Shown one piece after another: positions 54,135 to 62,939 of a DNA stretch of 64,000 nucleotides (position 1 is the first letter of the stretch; the number at the start of each line of letters is the position of its first letter). The notes under the pieces are model-generated. The model did no database searches and was not told the DNA's origin. It saw only the letters and a program-made list of their open reading frames with translations. The DNA comes from Bacteroidales bacterium UBA5515 (GTDB taxonomy: Bacteria; Bacteroidota; Bacteroidia; Bacteroidales; P3), in NCBI GenBank assembly GCA_002423895.1, contig DIOL01000019.1, positions 79,112 through 143,111 of the forward strand. The letters are read 5' to 3'. The position numbers were made by a program, and so were the translations under genes.

Positions 54135-54218
54135 CCCCAAAGATGCACATCTTTCATACCAAAAGATGCACATCTTTCACTATAAAAGATGTGCATCTTT
54201 TTATTTAATATATTGGGG
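54135..54218. repeat. 3-copy palindromic-core array, 23-bp period, within CCCCAA/TTGGGG
   Basis: AAAGATGCACATCTTT at 54139 and 54162, and its complement AAAGATGTGCATCTTT at 54185, each 23 bp apart. CCCCAA (54135-54140) and TTGGGG (54213-54218) flank the set. Same design as the arrays at 16.7 and 35.0 kb. The remaining DNA to 54378 shows no gene. Confidence 0.88.
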
Positions 54219-54378
54219 GGATTAAAGTTTATTTTCAGAAATTGACTTTAGGATAAATAGTCCTAAATAAACCTAATGAATGGTTTATATCTGCAAATAT
54301 ACAAAATTATTTTGAATATAGTGTTGTATTTGTCATTAATTATTTACCCTAAATATTTAAAGTTTCGGTAGTTTTGAG

Positions 54379-54933
54379 CTATTTTTCAAGCCAAGCGTTG
54401 TAGGATGAAATAACTTTCTGAAATATTTCTTCTGGAGTTGAATTGGTGGTGTCTACAACACAATCATAGTTGGTTAAATCTTCAACATCTACCTTGTAAA
54501 GTGCTTTATATCTTCGTCTTTCACTTTCTTTTCGTGCTAAAAGTTTTTCAGCTGCATCTTCAACACTTTTGTATTTTTCATTCTTACGAATATTATCTTC
54601 ATAAATTCTTTTTGCAGCAATATTATTATCAACTGTTAGATGAATTTTGAAAGAATGAGGAATAAAAAACCAGGCCAAACGTGAGTCAAGTATTAAACTG
54701 CGTTCTTCTTTTCCATAGTTTACAACCATATTGTCACATTGCTCATCAATTTCAGGATGTGTTTCCATAAATTTGTTAAACTCCAAAGCGTCCATTCCGT
54801 ATCTCCAAGCCAATTCTCTTTGAATGACTCCAATAGAAATAATTTCAAAACCTAAATCTGAGTTTAGTTTCTTGCTTAAAATACTTTTACCACTTCCCAA
54901 ATCACCTGAAATTGCTATCTTAATGTTCTTCAT
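54379..54933 (-). CDS. Cytidylate kinase-like family protein
   Basis: 184 aa. P-loop SGDLGSGKSILSKKL at residues ~9-23, then FEIISIGVIQRELAWRYGMD, LILDSRLAWFFIPHSFKIHLTVD (segments) and a lid-like ARKESERRRYKALYKVD. This matches the Cmk2/cytidylate-kinase-like group more than classical bacterial Cmk. It could phosphorylate CMP/dCMP or another nucleoside monophosphate. A promoter precedes it. Confidence 0.8.
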   Translation of the reverse strand: MKNIKIAISGDLGSGKSILSKKLNSDLGFEIISIGVIQRELAWRYGMDALEFNKFMETHPEIDEQCDNMVVNYGKEERSLILDSRLAWFFIPHSFKIHLTVDNNIAAKRIYEDNIRKNEKYKSVEDAAEKLLARKESERRRYKALYKVDVEDLTNYDCVVDTTNSTPEEIFQKVISSYNAWLEK

Positions 54934-54953
54934 ATTAGTTGTTCTTTATTTTG

Positions 54954-54984
54954 CAAAGGTAAAACTAAAGTTTAAATCGACAAA
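54954..54984 (-). promoter_or_regulatory. Promoter of the cytidylate-kinase-like gene
   Basis: On the minus strand: TTTG (54981-54984), 19-bp spacer, TACCTTTG (54954-54961), 20 bp before the ATG. Confidence 0.75.
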
Positions 54985-55001
54985 CCTATATTTTTGTTTT
55001 C

Positions 55002-55271
55002 TTATAGAATTGAGATATTAAAATATTGGATGCTTCGTATCCAAGCTATTAAAATAATGAAAGTTATAATATAGTATTGCCATTTTGAAGACTTATGATG
55101 TATCAAATACATGGTTACAATAATTCCAAAAACTCCTCCCAACAGTTCCAGGAGATGAAGTATTTTTTCTGGGACTCTTCGTTTCTGGTTTTTGGCTTGA
55201 ACTTTGTCAATTGCAAAAACTAATATTGAGACAATATTTATTATTAAAAGGTAAAGAAAAAAGGGACTCAT
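55002..55271 (-). CDS. DUF1294 small membrane protein
   Basis: 89 aa with three membrane segments. The family pattern is FAIDKVQAKNQKRRVPEKILHLLELLGG (in segments), with the conserved D-K and R-R-V-P-E. Function is not known. It follows menA by 6 bp and so is in the menaquinone operon. Confidence 0.87.
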   Translation of the reverse strand: MSPFFLYLLIINIVSILVFAIDKVQAKNQKRRVPEKILHLLELLGGVFGIIVTMYLIHHKSSKWQYYIITFIILIAWIRSIQYFNISIL

Positions 55272-55277
55272 AACATT

Positions 55278-56135
55278 CTATTTAATTATATAATCTATCA
55301 AGCTTAAAACAACAAAGACAACATTCATTAATCCTGTCTTTATAAGCATTTTATTATACTCCATTCCTTGAGCTTTGAGAAGTTGTATAAAGAGAATTAA
55401 GCCTACAACAAAGATAAGATTGGAGAAAGAAAGTCCATTTACAATAAATGTAAAGACAAGGGATAGGCAAACAAAGAAAAGGTATTCCAACTCCCCTGCT
55501 CTTTTCCCAAATCTCACAACAAAGGTCTTCTTATTTTCAAGTTTATCGTTTTCTCTATCTCTAACATTGTTTACAGTCAAAACACAAGTGGATATTGCTC
55601 CACAAACAAATCCTAAAAACATTGAATCAAAACTGAAACTATTTGTTTGAAGGAAGGTTGTTCCAAGTGTTGCAACAGGACCAAAGAAAACAAAACAGAA
55701 AATATCAGCAATTCCCAAATAACTTAATGATTTGCTGGTTGCAGTGTAAAGCCAGGCAAAAAGAATTGAGAATACACCAATTAGCAATATTATTATTCCT
55801 CCTGCATATATTAAATACAATCCAATAAGAACTGATATAAACAGGTTAATATAAATTCCTCTTTTCATTTGGTTTATAGTTACCTCTCCTTCTGCTAATG
55901 CTCTTTTAAAGCCTACTCTTCCTTTTTTGTCTAATCCTTTTTTGTAGTCATAGAAATCATTTACCATATTTGACAAAACTTGAATTGAAATTGCTCCCAA
56001 AAAGGTTGCAATGGCAACCATCCAATTTAAATCAACGCTTTTAGGAACTGCAATTAGCCCAATTGCCACTGGTGCTATGCTTGCAAAAAGAGTGTGAGGT
56101 CTTGTTATCTTTATCCAAATTAAAATCTTATTCAT
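55278..56135 (-). CDS. menA: UbiA-family prenyltransferase, MenA-like (copy 2)
   Basis: 285 aa with ~9 membrane segments. First Asp-rich motif NMVNDFYDYKKG (near 62), second NNVRDRENDKLENKKT (near 190), both needed to bind prenyl diphosphate with Mg2+. It is closest in form to 1,4-dihydroxy-2-naphthoate prenyltransferase, giving demethylmenaquinone. A second MenA-like gene with the same motifs lies 2.4 kb upstream in the same operon, so one copy may use another acceptor. Confidence 0.88.
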   Translation of the reverse strand: MNKILIWIKITRPHTLFASIAPVAIGLIAVPKSVDLNWMVAIATFLGAISIQVLSNMVNDFYDYKKGLDKKGRVGFKRALAEGEVTINQMKRGIYINLFISVLIGLYLIYAGGIIILLIGVFSILFAWLYTATSKSLSYLGIADIFCFVFFGPVATLGTTFLQTNSFSFDSMFLGFVCGAISTCVLTVNNVRDRENDKLENKKTFVVRFGKRAGELEYLFFVCLSLVFTFIVNGLSFSNLIFVVGLILFIQLLKAQGMEYNKMLIKTGLMNVVFVVLSLIDYIIK

Positions 56136-56148
56136 TTGTTTTCCTTTC

Positions 56149-56991
56149 TTATTTATTTAAACCAACATAAGTTAGAACAACAATATTCATAATTAAAGCA
56201 TATAAAACTGCTGGTATTCCAATTTCAGGATTATGTAATATAAATGGACTTGTTGCAATTAAAATGGCTTGAGCAGCATTTTTTATTCCAACACCAATAA
56301 TTATTGTTTTTCTTTGTGCTATTTTTATTCCCAAAATTCGAGAAACAAGATAACTGACAAACATTACCAATACCACAAGAAGAAGAACCATAAGTGAAAG
56401 TTGAGAAAAATTATCAACAATCACACCTCTGTTTTCAATAAAGAAAACTGTAATCAATAATAGTAAAAGATAAATTGGAAGTTTCTTAGTCAGGAAAGAT
56501 ATTTTCTTTACAAAGTTTTCACTGTAATGATTTAGAATCATCCCTATAATGATTGGAACTAACAAGAAAACAACATTTTGTATTAGAAGTTTGAAAAAAG
56601 GAAGATTGAAATTAACACTATCTCCTATTTCAAAATAAATAAATGCTGAAACAATAATTGGAATTGTAAAAATGGACAAAACACTTGTCAAGGAAGTCAA
56701 TACAACCGAAAGAGCAACATCTCCTTTAACCAAATAGGAAAAGGCATTGGATGAAGCACCACCTGGACAGGAGGCAATTATTATTATTCCTATCTTAAAC
56801 TCATTAGGGATATTAACAAAGCTAAGTATTAACCATGCAATTAAAGGATGAATAACAAGTTGAGCTAAAGAGCCAATAATAATTGACAGGGGTTGACGGA
56901 GAATAAGTTTAAAGTTGGATAACTTTAACTCCAATCCAATACAAAACATTAAAAATATCAGTACTGGTATAACAATAAAGATTGAGTTCAT
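56149..56991 (-). CDS. Bile acid:sodium symporter (BASS/SBF) family transporter
   Basis: 280 aa with ~9 membrane segments. The family signature ASCPGGASSNAFSYLVKGDVALSV lies near residue 75 (segments), and VGIKNAAQAILIATSPF near 240. Members move organic anions with sodium, including bile acids, pyruvate and pantoate; the substrate here is unknown. It sits between the two menA-like genes on the same strand. Confidence 0.88.
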   Translation of the reverse strand: MNSIFIVIPVLIFLMFCIGLELKLSNFKLILRQPLSIIIGSLAQLVIHPLIAWLILSFVNIPNEFKIGIIIIASCPGGASSNAFSYLVKGDVALSVVLTSLTSVLSIFTIPIIVSAFIYFEIGDSVNFNLPFFKLLIQNVVFLLVPIIIGMILNHYSENFVKKISFLTKKLPIYLLLLLITVFFIENRGVIVDNFSQLSLMVLLLVVLVMFVSYLVSRILGIKIAQRKTIIIGVGIKNAAQAILIATSPFILHNPEIGIPAVLYALIMNIVVLTYVGLNK

Positions 56992-57032
56992 TTTATTAAT
57001 GGTTAATTGTTAATGATTAATGGTTAATTTGT

Positions 57033-57671
57033 TTAGAAATCGTATTTGAAAAATACTCCATAATTATCCTTATATATCTTCTTTGGACCATAATAATCAA
57101 TATTTGCTGCTCCTCCAAAAGCAATTCTATTAATCTTTAGCCCTAAACGGAAATTAGCATAGCTTCTGTCGTGAAGATTATCAGTAAGGTTATGATTATA
57201 TAGACCTTGAAGACGAGTGTAAAGTCTAATTTTATCAGTTAGTTTAGGTTTAAATTCAATTATACCAACAAATTCAATATCTCTTTTGGGCAAAAACTCA
57301 AAACAAGGACTTAATATGAAAGACCAAGTTGGATTAAAGTGAGTAAAAGACATTGATATATTAGGAATAAATCCTTTTTTATAATGATATCTTAAACCTG
57401 CTCCAATATTAATATTCTTATGAAACTGATAATTGACAGTGTTCATCATAATTACTTCATTTTCTGTAAAAGTATTTTTATAATCGGCAGCAGCAACAGT
57501 TAAATTGGCAAAATTAAATTTACCTTTTATGTTTTTATTTAAACTAAGTTGAGCATTTGTTCTATTGTTCCCAAAAAATAGCTCAAAAGGAATTGGAGAA
57601 TTATTGTTTTGTGAATAAAGACTTAATATAATAAAATTAAGTGCTATAAAAATGCAGATTTTTCTTATCAT
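57033..57671 (-). CDS. Predicted outer-membrane beta-barrel protein
   Basis: 212 aa. The signal peptide is cleaved near residue 20 (LYSQ). The mature part alternates aromatic and polar residues in about ten strands (AQLSLNKNIKGKFNFANLTV, NIGAGLRYHYKKG, FRLGLKINRIAFGGAANIDYYG in segments) and ends in Phe (FFKYDF), as outer-membrane barrels do. No family was recognised. It lies between menA copy 1 and the BASS transporter. Confidence 0.75.
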   Translation of the reverse strand: MIRKICIFIALNFIILSLYSQNNNSPIPFELFFGNNRTNAQLSLNKNIKGKFNFANLTVAAADYKNTFTENEVIMMNTVNYQFHKNINIGAGLRYHYKKGFIPNISMSFTHFNPTWSFILSPCFEFLPKRDIEFVGIIEFKPKLTDKIRLYTRLQGLYNHNLTDNLHDRSYANFRLGLKINRIAFGGAANIDYYGPKKIYKDNYGVFFKYDF

Positions 57672-57708
57672 AAAATTCTAATATAAAGATTTCAAAAAAG
57701 GTTACAAA

Positions 57709-58569
57709 CTATTGAAGAAGGTTATTAATCAACAAAAGAATTATAAATATTACATTAAGCATTGAAGTTAAAACAAGAACAATATTATATTTTTCTCCTT
57801 TTGCTTTAATCAGCATAAAGAATAATGCCAAACCAAACAATGTTACAATATTGGTTATTGACCAGCCATAGTAAAGAAAAGAGAATAAGAATGTTGAAAG
57901 AATAAAGATTAAATATTCAACTTCAGAGGCTCTTTTGCCAAATCTTACAGCAAAACTCTTTCTTTTTGCTAATGCATCAGTTTCTTTATCTCTAATATTA
58001 TTGACAATTAATACACAGGTTGCAATTGATCCACAAATAAAACCTGCCCACATACTTTCAACATTAAAATCTCCTGTTTGTAAATAAGCCGTTCCAATGG
58101 TTGCTATTGGTCCAAAAAGGATGAAGACAAATATATCTCCTAATCCTAAATGGCTAAGAGATTTTTTAGTTGCTGTATAGTACCAGGCTGAAAGAAGAGC
58201 AAAAATTCCAATTATTATAATAAAATAACCTCCTTTTAAAGAGAGAAACAAACCAGAAAGAATTGAAACGCCCAAAACAATTAATATATATTTCTTCTGT
58301 TGCTGAATTGATAAAATTCCAGCAACCAAAGGTTTCTCATATCCATTGTATTGAGGAGTATCTATTCCATTTTTGTAATCGAAATAATCGTTAATCATAT
58401 TTGAAAGAGCCTGCAAAGACATTGCACAAATAATGGTTATAATTCCAACAATCCAATCAATTTCAACATATTTTGATGCAACAATAATCCCTACAACAAC
58501 TGGACAAAATGAAATTATCAATGTTCCAAGACGAATTAATTTCAACCATTTAACTATTTCATTCTTCAT
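57709..58569 (-). CDS. menA: UbiA-family prenyltransferase, MenA-like (copy 1)
   Basis: 286 aa with ~9 membrane segments. Motifs NMINDYFDYKNG (near 62) and NNIRDKETDALAKRKS (near 190) are both intact. Its ATG shares one base with the stop codon of ubiE/menG (TAATG at 58567-58571 on the minus strand), so it is translationally coupled to the methyltransferase. This makes it the stronger candidate for the true menaquinone MenA. Confidence 0.9.
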   Translation of the reverse strand: MKNEIVKWLKLIRLGTLIISFCPVVVGIIVASKYVEIDWIVGIITIICAMSLQALSNMINDYFDYKNGIDTPQYNGYEKPLVAGILSIQQQKKYILIVLGVSILSGLFLSLKGGYFIIIIGIFALLSAWYYTATKKSLSHLGLGDIFVFILFGPIATIGTAYLQTGDFNVESMWAGFICGSIATCVLIVNNIRDKETDALAKRKSFAVRFGKRASEVEYLIFILSTFLFSFLYYGWSITNIVTLFGLALFFMLIKAKGEKYNIVLVLTSMLNVIFIILLLINNLLQ

Positions 58570-59267
58570 TACTTTATAGCTTTATAGATTGTTGCAACAC
58601 CAAAAGTTAACTCTTTGTATGCAGAGTTTTTAAATCCTGCCTCATTTAGTTTTTCAATAAATTTCTTCCCATAAAAAAATTCATTGATTGTGTTAGGCAA
58701 ATAAGTGTAGGCGTAAATATGTTTGGAAAACAATCTTCCAATTAAAGGAAGTATATTATTGAGATATAGATTGTAGAAAAAAGAAATTATGGAATATTTA
58801 GGTTTTGAAAACTCCAAAACAATAAACTCTCCATTTGGTTTTAAAACTCTGTTTATTTCTTTTAACCCTTGAAGTAAATCTCTAAAATTTCTAACTCCAA
58901 AAGCAACTACAACAGCATCAAAACTGTTATCTTCAAAACTAAGATTATGACAATCTTCCTGCTTAAGAGTTATCTTTTCACCAAGATTTAATTTATTAAT
59001 CTTTTCCTGCCCTTTTTCAAGCATTCCTTTTGAAAGGTCAATACCAATTATATGATTTGCTTTTTGTTGATTTAGAATTTCTATTGCCAAATCGCATGTT
59101 CCAGTTGCAACATCCAAAACTAAATCTTTACCTGAAGATAATTGTTTTATAGTTTTTCTTCTCCATTTTTTATCAATATTAAACGAAAGAAAATGATTTA
59201 AGAAGTCGTAGCGTTCTGAAATTGAATCGAACAATTGTCCGACTTGTGTTTTATCTGCTTTTGCCAT
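58569..59267 (-). CDS. ubiE: Demethylmenaquinone methyltransferase (UbiE/MenG)
   Basis: 232 aa. SAM-binding VLDVATGTCDLAIE (~48-62), GIDLSKGMLEKG, and the family signatures FDSISERYDFLNHFLSF (near 13) and EINRVLKPNGEFIVLEFSKP (near 137). It adds the ring methyl group to demethylmenaquinone in the last step of menaquinone synthesis. It is the first gene of the operon that continues with the menA copies. Confidence 0.94.
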   Translation of the reverse strand: MAKADKTQVGQLFDSISERYDFLNHFLSFNIDKKWRRKTIKQLSSGKDLVLDVATGTCDLAIEILNQQKANHIIGIDLSKGMLEKGQEKINKLNLGEKITLKQEDCHNLSFEDNSFDAVVVAFGVRNFRDLLQGLKEINRVLKPNGEFIVLEFSKPKYSIISFFYNLYLNNILPLIGRLFSKHIYAYTYLPNTINEFFYGKKFIEKLNEAGFKNSAYKELTFGVATIYKAIK

Positions 59268-59308
59268 TTAAACGATTTTATAGATTGGATTTCTTCACTC
59301 AAAATTAA

Positions 59309-59339
59309 TTTGCAAATATATAATTAATTTCTATCTTTG
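59309..59339 (+). promoter_or_regulatory. Divergent, overlapping promoters
   Basis: Plus strand: TTTG (59309-59312), 19-bp spacer, TATCTTTG (59332-59339), for the 225-aa gene. Minus strand: TATATTTG (complement of 59313-59320) is a -7 box for ubiE. The plus -33 and the minus -7 elements abut, so the two promoters should compete. Confidence 0.65.
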
Positions 59340-59374
59340 CCTACTGCTATATATATACAATTAATTTTAAGCCT

Positions 59375-60052
59375 ATGTTAGTAGAAAATATGACCATAAG
59401 AGAAATTAGGAAAGAATTGATTGAAGATTTCTTTGAGTCTATTATTTCTAAAAAGATTGGATTAGATAAAAAGTACAAGCATTTAATTGTCAAAAAGAAA
59501 GACAAAAACAAAGAAAAAGAAATAGAAGAAGAAACAATAGCTGGTCTTCATTACTATTTCACAAAAAGAAGAAATACTTGGTTAGTTATTGCTTATCTTC
59601 ACAAAACATGCTTGACTTATGGTTATATTTGTGTTAGACCAAATTCTTATGGAGAAATATGTTACGTTATCAGTACTAATGAACTACTTTTAGAAAAAGA
59701 TTTTTTACCATCAAATATGGTTATTCATGAATATACTCCTCATTTCTTCGACAGATATAAAGAGAGAATGAATATTGATTTTCAAAGGAAAAGTTATGAG
59801 TATTACTTTATGCATAATAACTATGGTGAAATCTATGAAGATGAACAAAAAGGAGGAAACTATTCTTTTGTAAAGACAGCTCATGGCTATTCTTTAGGAT
59901 ATTCATCTCTTAATGAGAAATACTTTAAATATAACACATTTATTACTCCAAACATGTTAGGAAAGAATCAATGTAAAGAGTATACTGATTCAGATATTGA
60001 ATATGTATTTATTAAGGATTTTATGGAAATACACAATAAGAGAACTTCTTAA
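59375..60052 (+). CDS. Conserved-looking protein of unknown function
   Basis: 225 aa, no signal or membrane segments. The N-terminal third is Lys/Glu-rich and helical. The centre has beta-type sequence (YYFTKRRNTWLVIAYLHKT) leading to HEYTPHFFDRYKERM near residue 125, the most distinctive motif. No family was recognised. The coding frame is solid, with a textbook promoter upstream, and it converges on uvrA with 4 bp between the stop codons. Confidence 0.75.
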   Translation: MLVENMTIREIRKELIEDFFESIISKKIGLDKKYKHLIVKKKDKNKEKEIEEETIAGLHYYFTKRRNTWLVIAYLHKTCLTYGYICVRPNSYGEICYVISTNELLLEKDFLPSNMVIHEYTPHFFDRYKERMNIDFQRKSYEYYFMHNNYGEIYEDEQKGGNYSFVKTAHGYSLGYSSLNEKYFKYNTFITPNMLGKNQCKEYTDSDIEYVFIKDFMEIHNKRTS

Positions 60053-60056
60053 CTGT

Positions 60057-62852
60057 TTAATTATCCAATTTATCCTTGATATACTTTCCTGTTTGAGTTG
60101 AATTATCTCTTGCCAATTCTTCAGGAGTTCCTGCAAAGGTTATTTCTCCACCATTATTCCCTCCTTCTTTTCCCAATTCAATAACCCAGTCTGCAACCTT
60201 TATAATATCTGCATGGTGTTCAATAACAATTACAGTATGTCCAAAGTTAACCAATTCTTCCAAAGCAATATTTAGTTTGTTTATATCATGGAAATGAAGA
60301 CCAGTTGAAGGTTCATCAAAAATAAATATTGTTGGTTTATCATTAACTCCTTTAGTTAGATAATAAGCTAATTTAATTCTTTGTGCTTCTCCTCCACTAA
60401 TTGTTGTGGAGCTTTGTCCCAATTGTAAATAACCTAACCCAACTTTAATTAATGGTTGAAGTTTTGAAGTTATTTTAGCTGCAATTAGGTTTTCCTTATC
60501 TTCAGAAAAGAATTCTACTGCTTGTTCAATTGTTAGAGATAAAATATCGGCAATGCTCTTTCCTCTATAAAGAATCTCCAATGCTTCTTCCTTATATCGA
60601 GTTGAATTACAAACATGGCAAGGCAAAAGCACATCGGCCATAAATTGCATAGGAATTGTTATTGTTCCTTCTCCTTTACATTCTTCACATCTTCCTCCTT
60701 CAACATTAAAAGAAAAGTATCCTGGCTTGAGTCCTCTCTTTTTTGCCAATGGTTGAATTGAGAAAAGATTTCGAATTTCATCAAAAGCACCTAAATAAGT
60801 TGCAGGATTGGAACGGGAAGAACGTCCAATTGGGTTTTGGTCAATCAATTGAATGGACTTAATTAAAGATAATGAGCCTGTTGGCAATGCTGCCTTTGGA
60901 ACATTCTCAACAGCTTCTCCCAAATACATTAATATGGTATTATAGAATATGTTTTTAATTAGTGTTGTTTTTCCTGAACCACTAACTCCACAAACAACTG
61001 TTAGCGCATTTAATGGCATTTGTAGAGTAATATCTTTTAAATTATTCTCATTGCAATGTTCAATTATTATTGATTCTTTCCATTTTCTTCTTCTTTCAGG
61101 CAGAGGAATTGTAAGTTCATTATTAATGTATTTTGAAGTGAGAGAATTTTCTGCTTTAATCAAATCTTTATAATCTCCTTCAAAAACAACTTCTCCTCCA
61201 TTTACTCCTGCCAAAGGTCCAATATCAATTATATAATCTGCTGCTTTAATAATTTCTTCATCATGTTCAACAACAATAACGCTGTTTCCTGCATCACGAA
61301 GTTTTAGAAGAACATTAATTAAATTATTTGTATCTCTTGCATGAAGTCCAATTGATGGTTCATCTAAAATATACATTGACCCAATCAAAGGACTGCCCAA
61401 TGAGGTTGCAAGTGCTATTCTTTGGCTTTCTCCTCCTGAAAGGGTTGAACTTTGACGGTTTAGTGTTAAATAACCTAATCCAACATCTTGAAGATACCCC
61501 AATCTTTGATTGATTTCAGCAATTAATCTTTGGCTAACTTGTTTCTCATATTCACTAAGTTGTATGTTTTTGAAAAATTCTGCCAAATCATCAACTGGCA
61601 TAAGAACCAAATCAATAATTGATTTATCATTAATCTTTACATAACCAGCATCTTTCCTAAGTCTTGTACCTTTACAATCAGGACAGGTTGTTCTACCTCT
61701 ATAGCGAGAAAGCATAACTCTAAATTGAATTTTATAGCTTTCTTTAACAAGCATTTCAAAGAAACGATTAATACCAACTACATCTTCATCTCCATTCCAT
61801 AAGTAGTCTTTATCCTTTTGTGATAGTTTATTATATGGTTTATGTATTGGGAAACCATTAGCTTTTTCAATAAACTCATCTTTAAACTTCTTCATTATTT
61901 CGCCCTTCCAACAGTTTACAACTCCTTCATAAACTGAAAGATTGGGTTGAGTGATTACTAAATCTTCTGAAATACCTTCAATTGTCCCAGAACCACTACA
62001 ATTTGGACAAGCTCCATAAGGATTATTAAAAGCAAAGAAATTCTCTGAGGGTTTTGTGAACTCAATTCCATCTCTTTCAAATCTATTGGAAAAAGATAAT
62101 ATTTCATCATCTTTAACAACAATACAATCTCCCTCTCCTTCATAAAAAGCAGTGTGAACACTATCAGAAAGTCTTAAATAAACATCTTCTGATTCTTTAT
62201 CAATAGTAATTCTATCAACAAGTATTCTTATTTGAGTTCCTTTTTCAATTTTATTTTCAATAACATCCTCAATTCTCACAATTTTATCTTCAATCATCAA
62301 TCTAACATAACCCAATTGAAGTAAAAGTTCAAATCGCATCTTAAAGGTTTCTTTCTCTTTAAGTTTTATTGGAGAAAGGATATAAACAACTGTTCCTTTT
62401 GGAAGGTTAAGAAGTTTATCAACAACATTTGTAACAGAATCACGAGTTACCTCTTCTCCTGAAATTGGAGAATAAGTCCTTCCTATTTTTGCATAAAGAA
62501 GTTTAATGTATTCATATATTTCTGTAATTGTTCCAACTGTTGAACGTGGATTTCTGTTGGTTGATTTTTGTTCTAAGGCAATGGCAGGAGATATTCCAGA
62601 AATTGAATCTACTTCTGGTTTATTCATTCTCCCCAAAAATTGTCGAGCATAGGAAGAAAGACTTTCAACATATCGTCTTTGACCTTCTGCAAAAAGAGTA
62701 TCAAAAGCAAGTGAAGTTTTTCCTGAACCTGAAAGTCCAGTTATTACTACAAGTTTATTGTGAGGTATAACAACATTTATATTTTTTAAGTTATTTACCC
62801 TCGCCCCTTTTATAATTATATTGTTTTCTTTGTTGATTTCTTTACTATTCAC
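60057..62852 (-). CDS. uvrA: Excinuclease ABC subunit UvrA
   Basis: 931 aa, normal length. Two ABC ATPase modules: Walker A GLSGSGKTSLAFDT (~38) and GVSGSGKTTLIKN (~632), signatures STLSGGESQRIALA and TTISGGEAQRIKLA, Walker B YILDEPSIGLH and FIFDEPSTGLHFHD. The second zinc module is complete (CEECKGEG ... CHVCNSTR). The first has GACPNCSGSG, but its usual preceding Cys pair is replaced by FSNRFERDG, a variant I recall as common in Bacteroidetes. UvrA2 finds DNA damage and loads UvrB. Confidence 0.96.
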   Translation of the reverse strand: MNSKEINKENNIIIKGARVNNLKNINVVIPHNKLVVITGLSGSGKTSLAFDTLFAEGQRRYVESLSSYARQFLGRMNKPEVDSISGISPAIALEQKSTNRNPRSTVGTITEIYEYIKLLYAKIGRTYSPISGEEVTRDSVTNVVDKLLNLPKGTVVYILSPIKLKEKETFKMRFELLLQLGYVRLMIEDKIVRIEDVIENKIEKGTQIRILVDRITIDKESEDVYLRLSDSVHTAFYEGEGDCIVVKDDEILSFSNRFERDGIEFTKPSENFFAFNNPYGACPNCSGSGTIEGISEDLVITQPNLSVYEGVVNCWKGEIMKKFKDEFIEKANGFPIHKPYNKLSQKDKDYLWNGDEDVVGINRFFEMLVKESYKIQFRVMLSRYRGRTTCPDCKGTRLRKDAGYVKINDKSIIDLVLMPVDDLAEFFKNIQLSEYEKQVSQRLIAEINQRLGYLQDVGLGYLTLNRQSSTLSGGESQRIALATSLGSPLIGSMYILDEPSIGLHARDTNNLINVLLKLRDAGNSVIVVEHDEEIIKAADYIIDIGPLAGVNGGEVVFEGDYKDLIKAENSLTSKYINNELTIPLPERRRKWKESIIIEHCNENNLKDITLQMPLNALTVVCGVSGSGKTTLIKNIFYNTILMYLGEAVENVPKAALPTGSLSLIKSIQLIDQNPIGRSSRSNPATYLGAFDEIRNLFSIQPLAKKRGLKPGYFSFNVEGGRCEECKGEGTITIPMQFMADVLLPCHVCNSTRYKEEALEILYRGKSIADILSLTIEQAVEFFSEDKENLIAAKITSKLQPLIKVGLGYLQLGQSSTTISGGEAQRIKLAYYLTKGVNDKPTIFIFDEPSTGLHFHDINKLNIALEELVNFGHTVIVIEHHADIIKVADWVIELGKEGGNNGGEITFAGTPEELARDNSTQTGKYIKDKLDN

Positions 62853-62939
62853 TTATTTTATTATTAAAAAATTAGGGTTTAAGAATTAGATTATTTGTAA
62901 ACCTTACTCTCAAACCCCAAACTTAATGTAAAATGTTTA

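Noticed and set aside
8616..54218. CRISPR arrays
   Set aside because: Units are 21-23 bp with no unique spacers of constant length, few copies, and no cas genes in the window.
60949..61173. Plus-strand frames inside uvrA
   Set aside because: They are shadows of the uvrA coding frame and have no independent signals.
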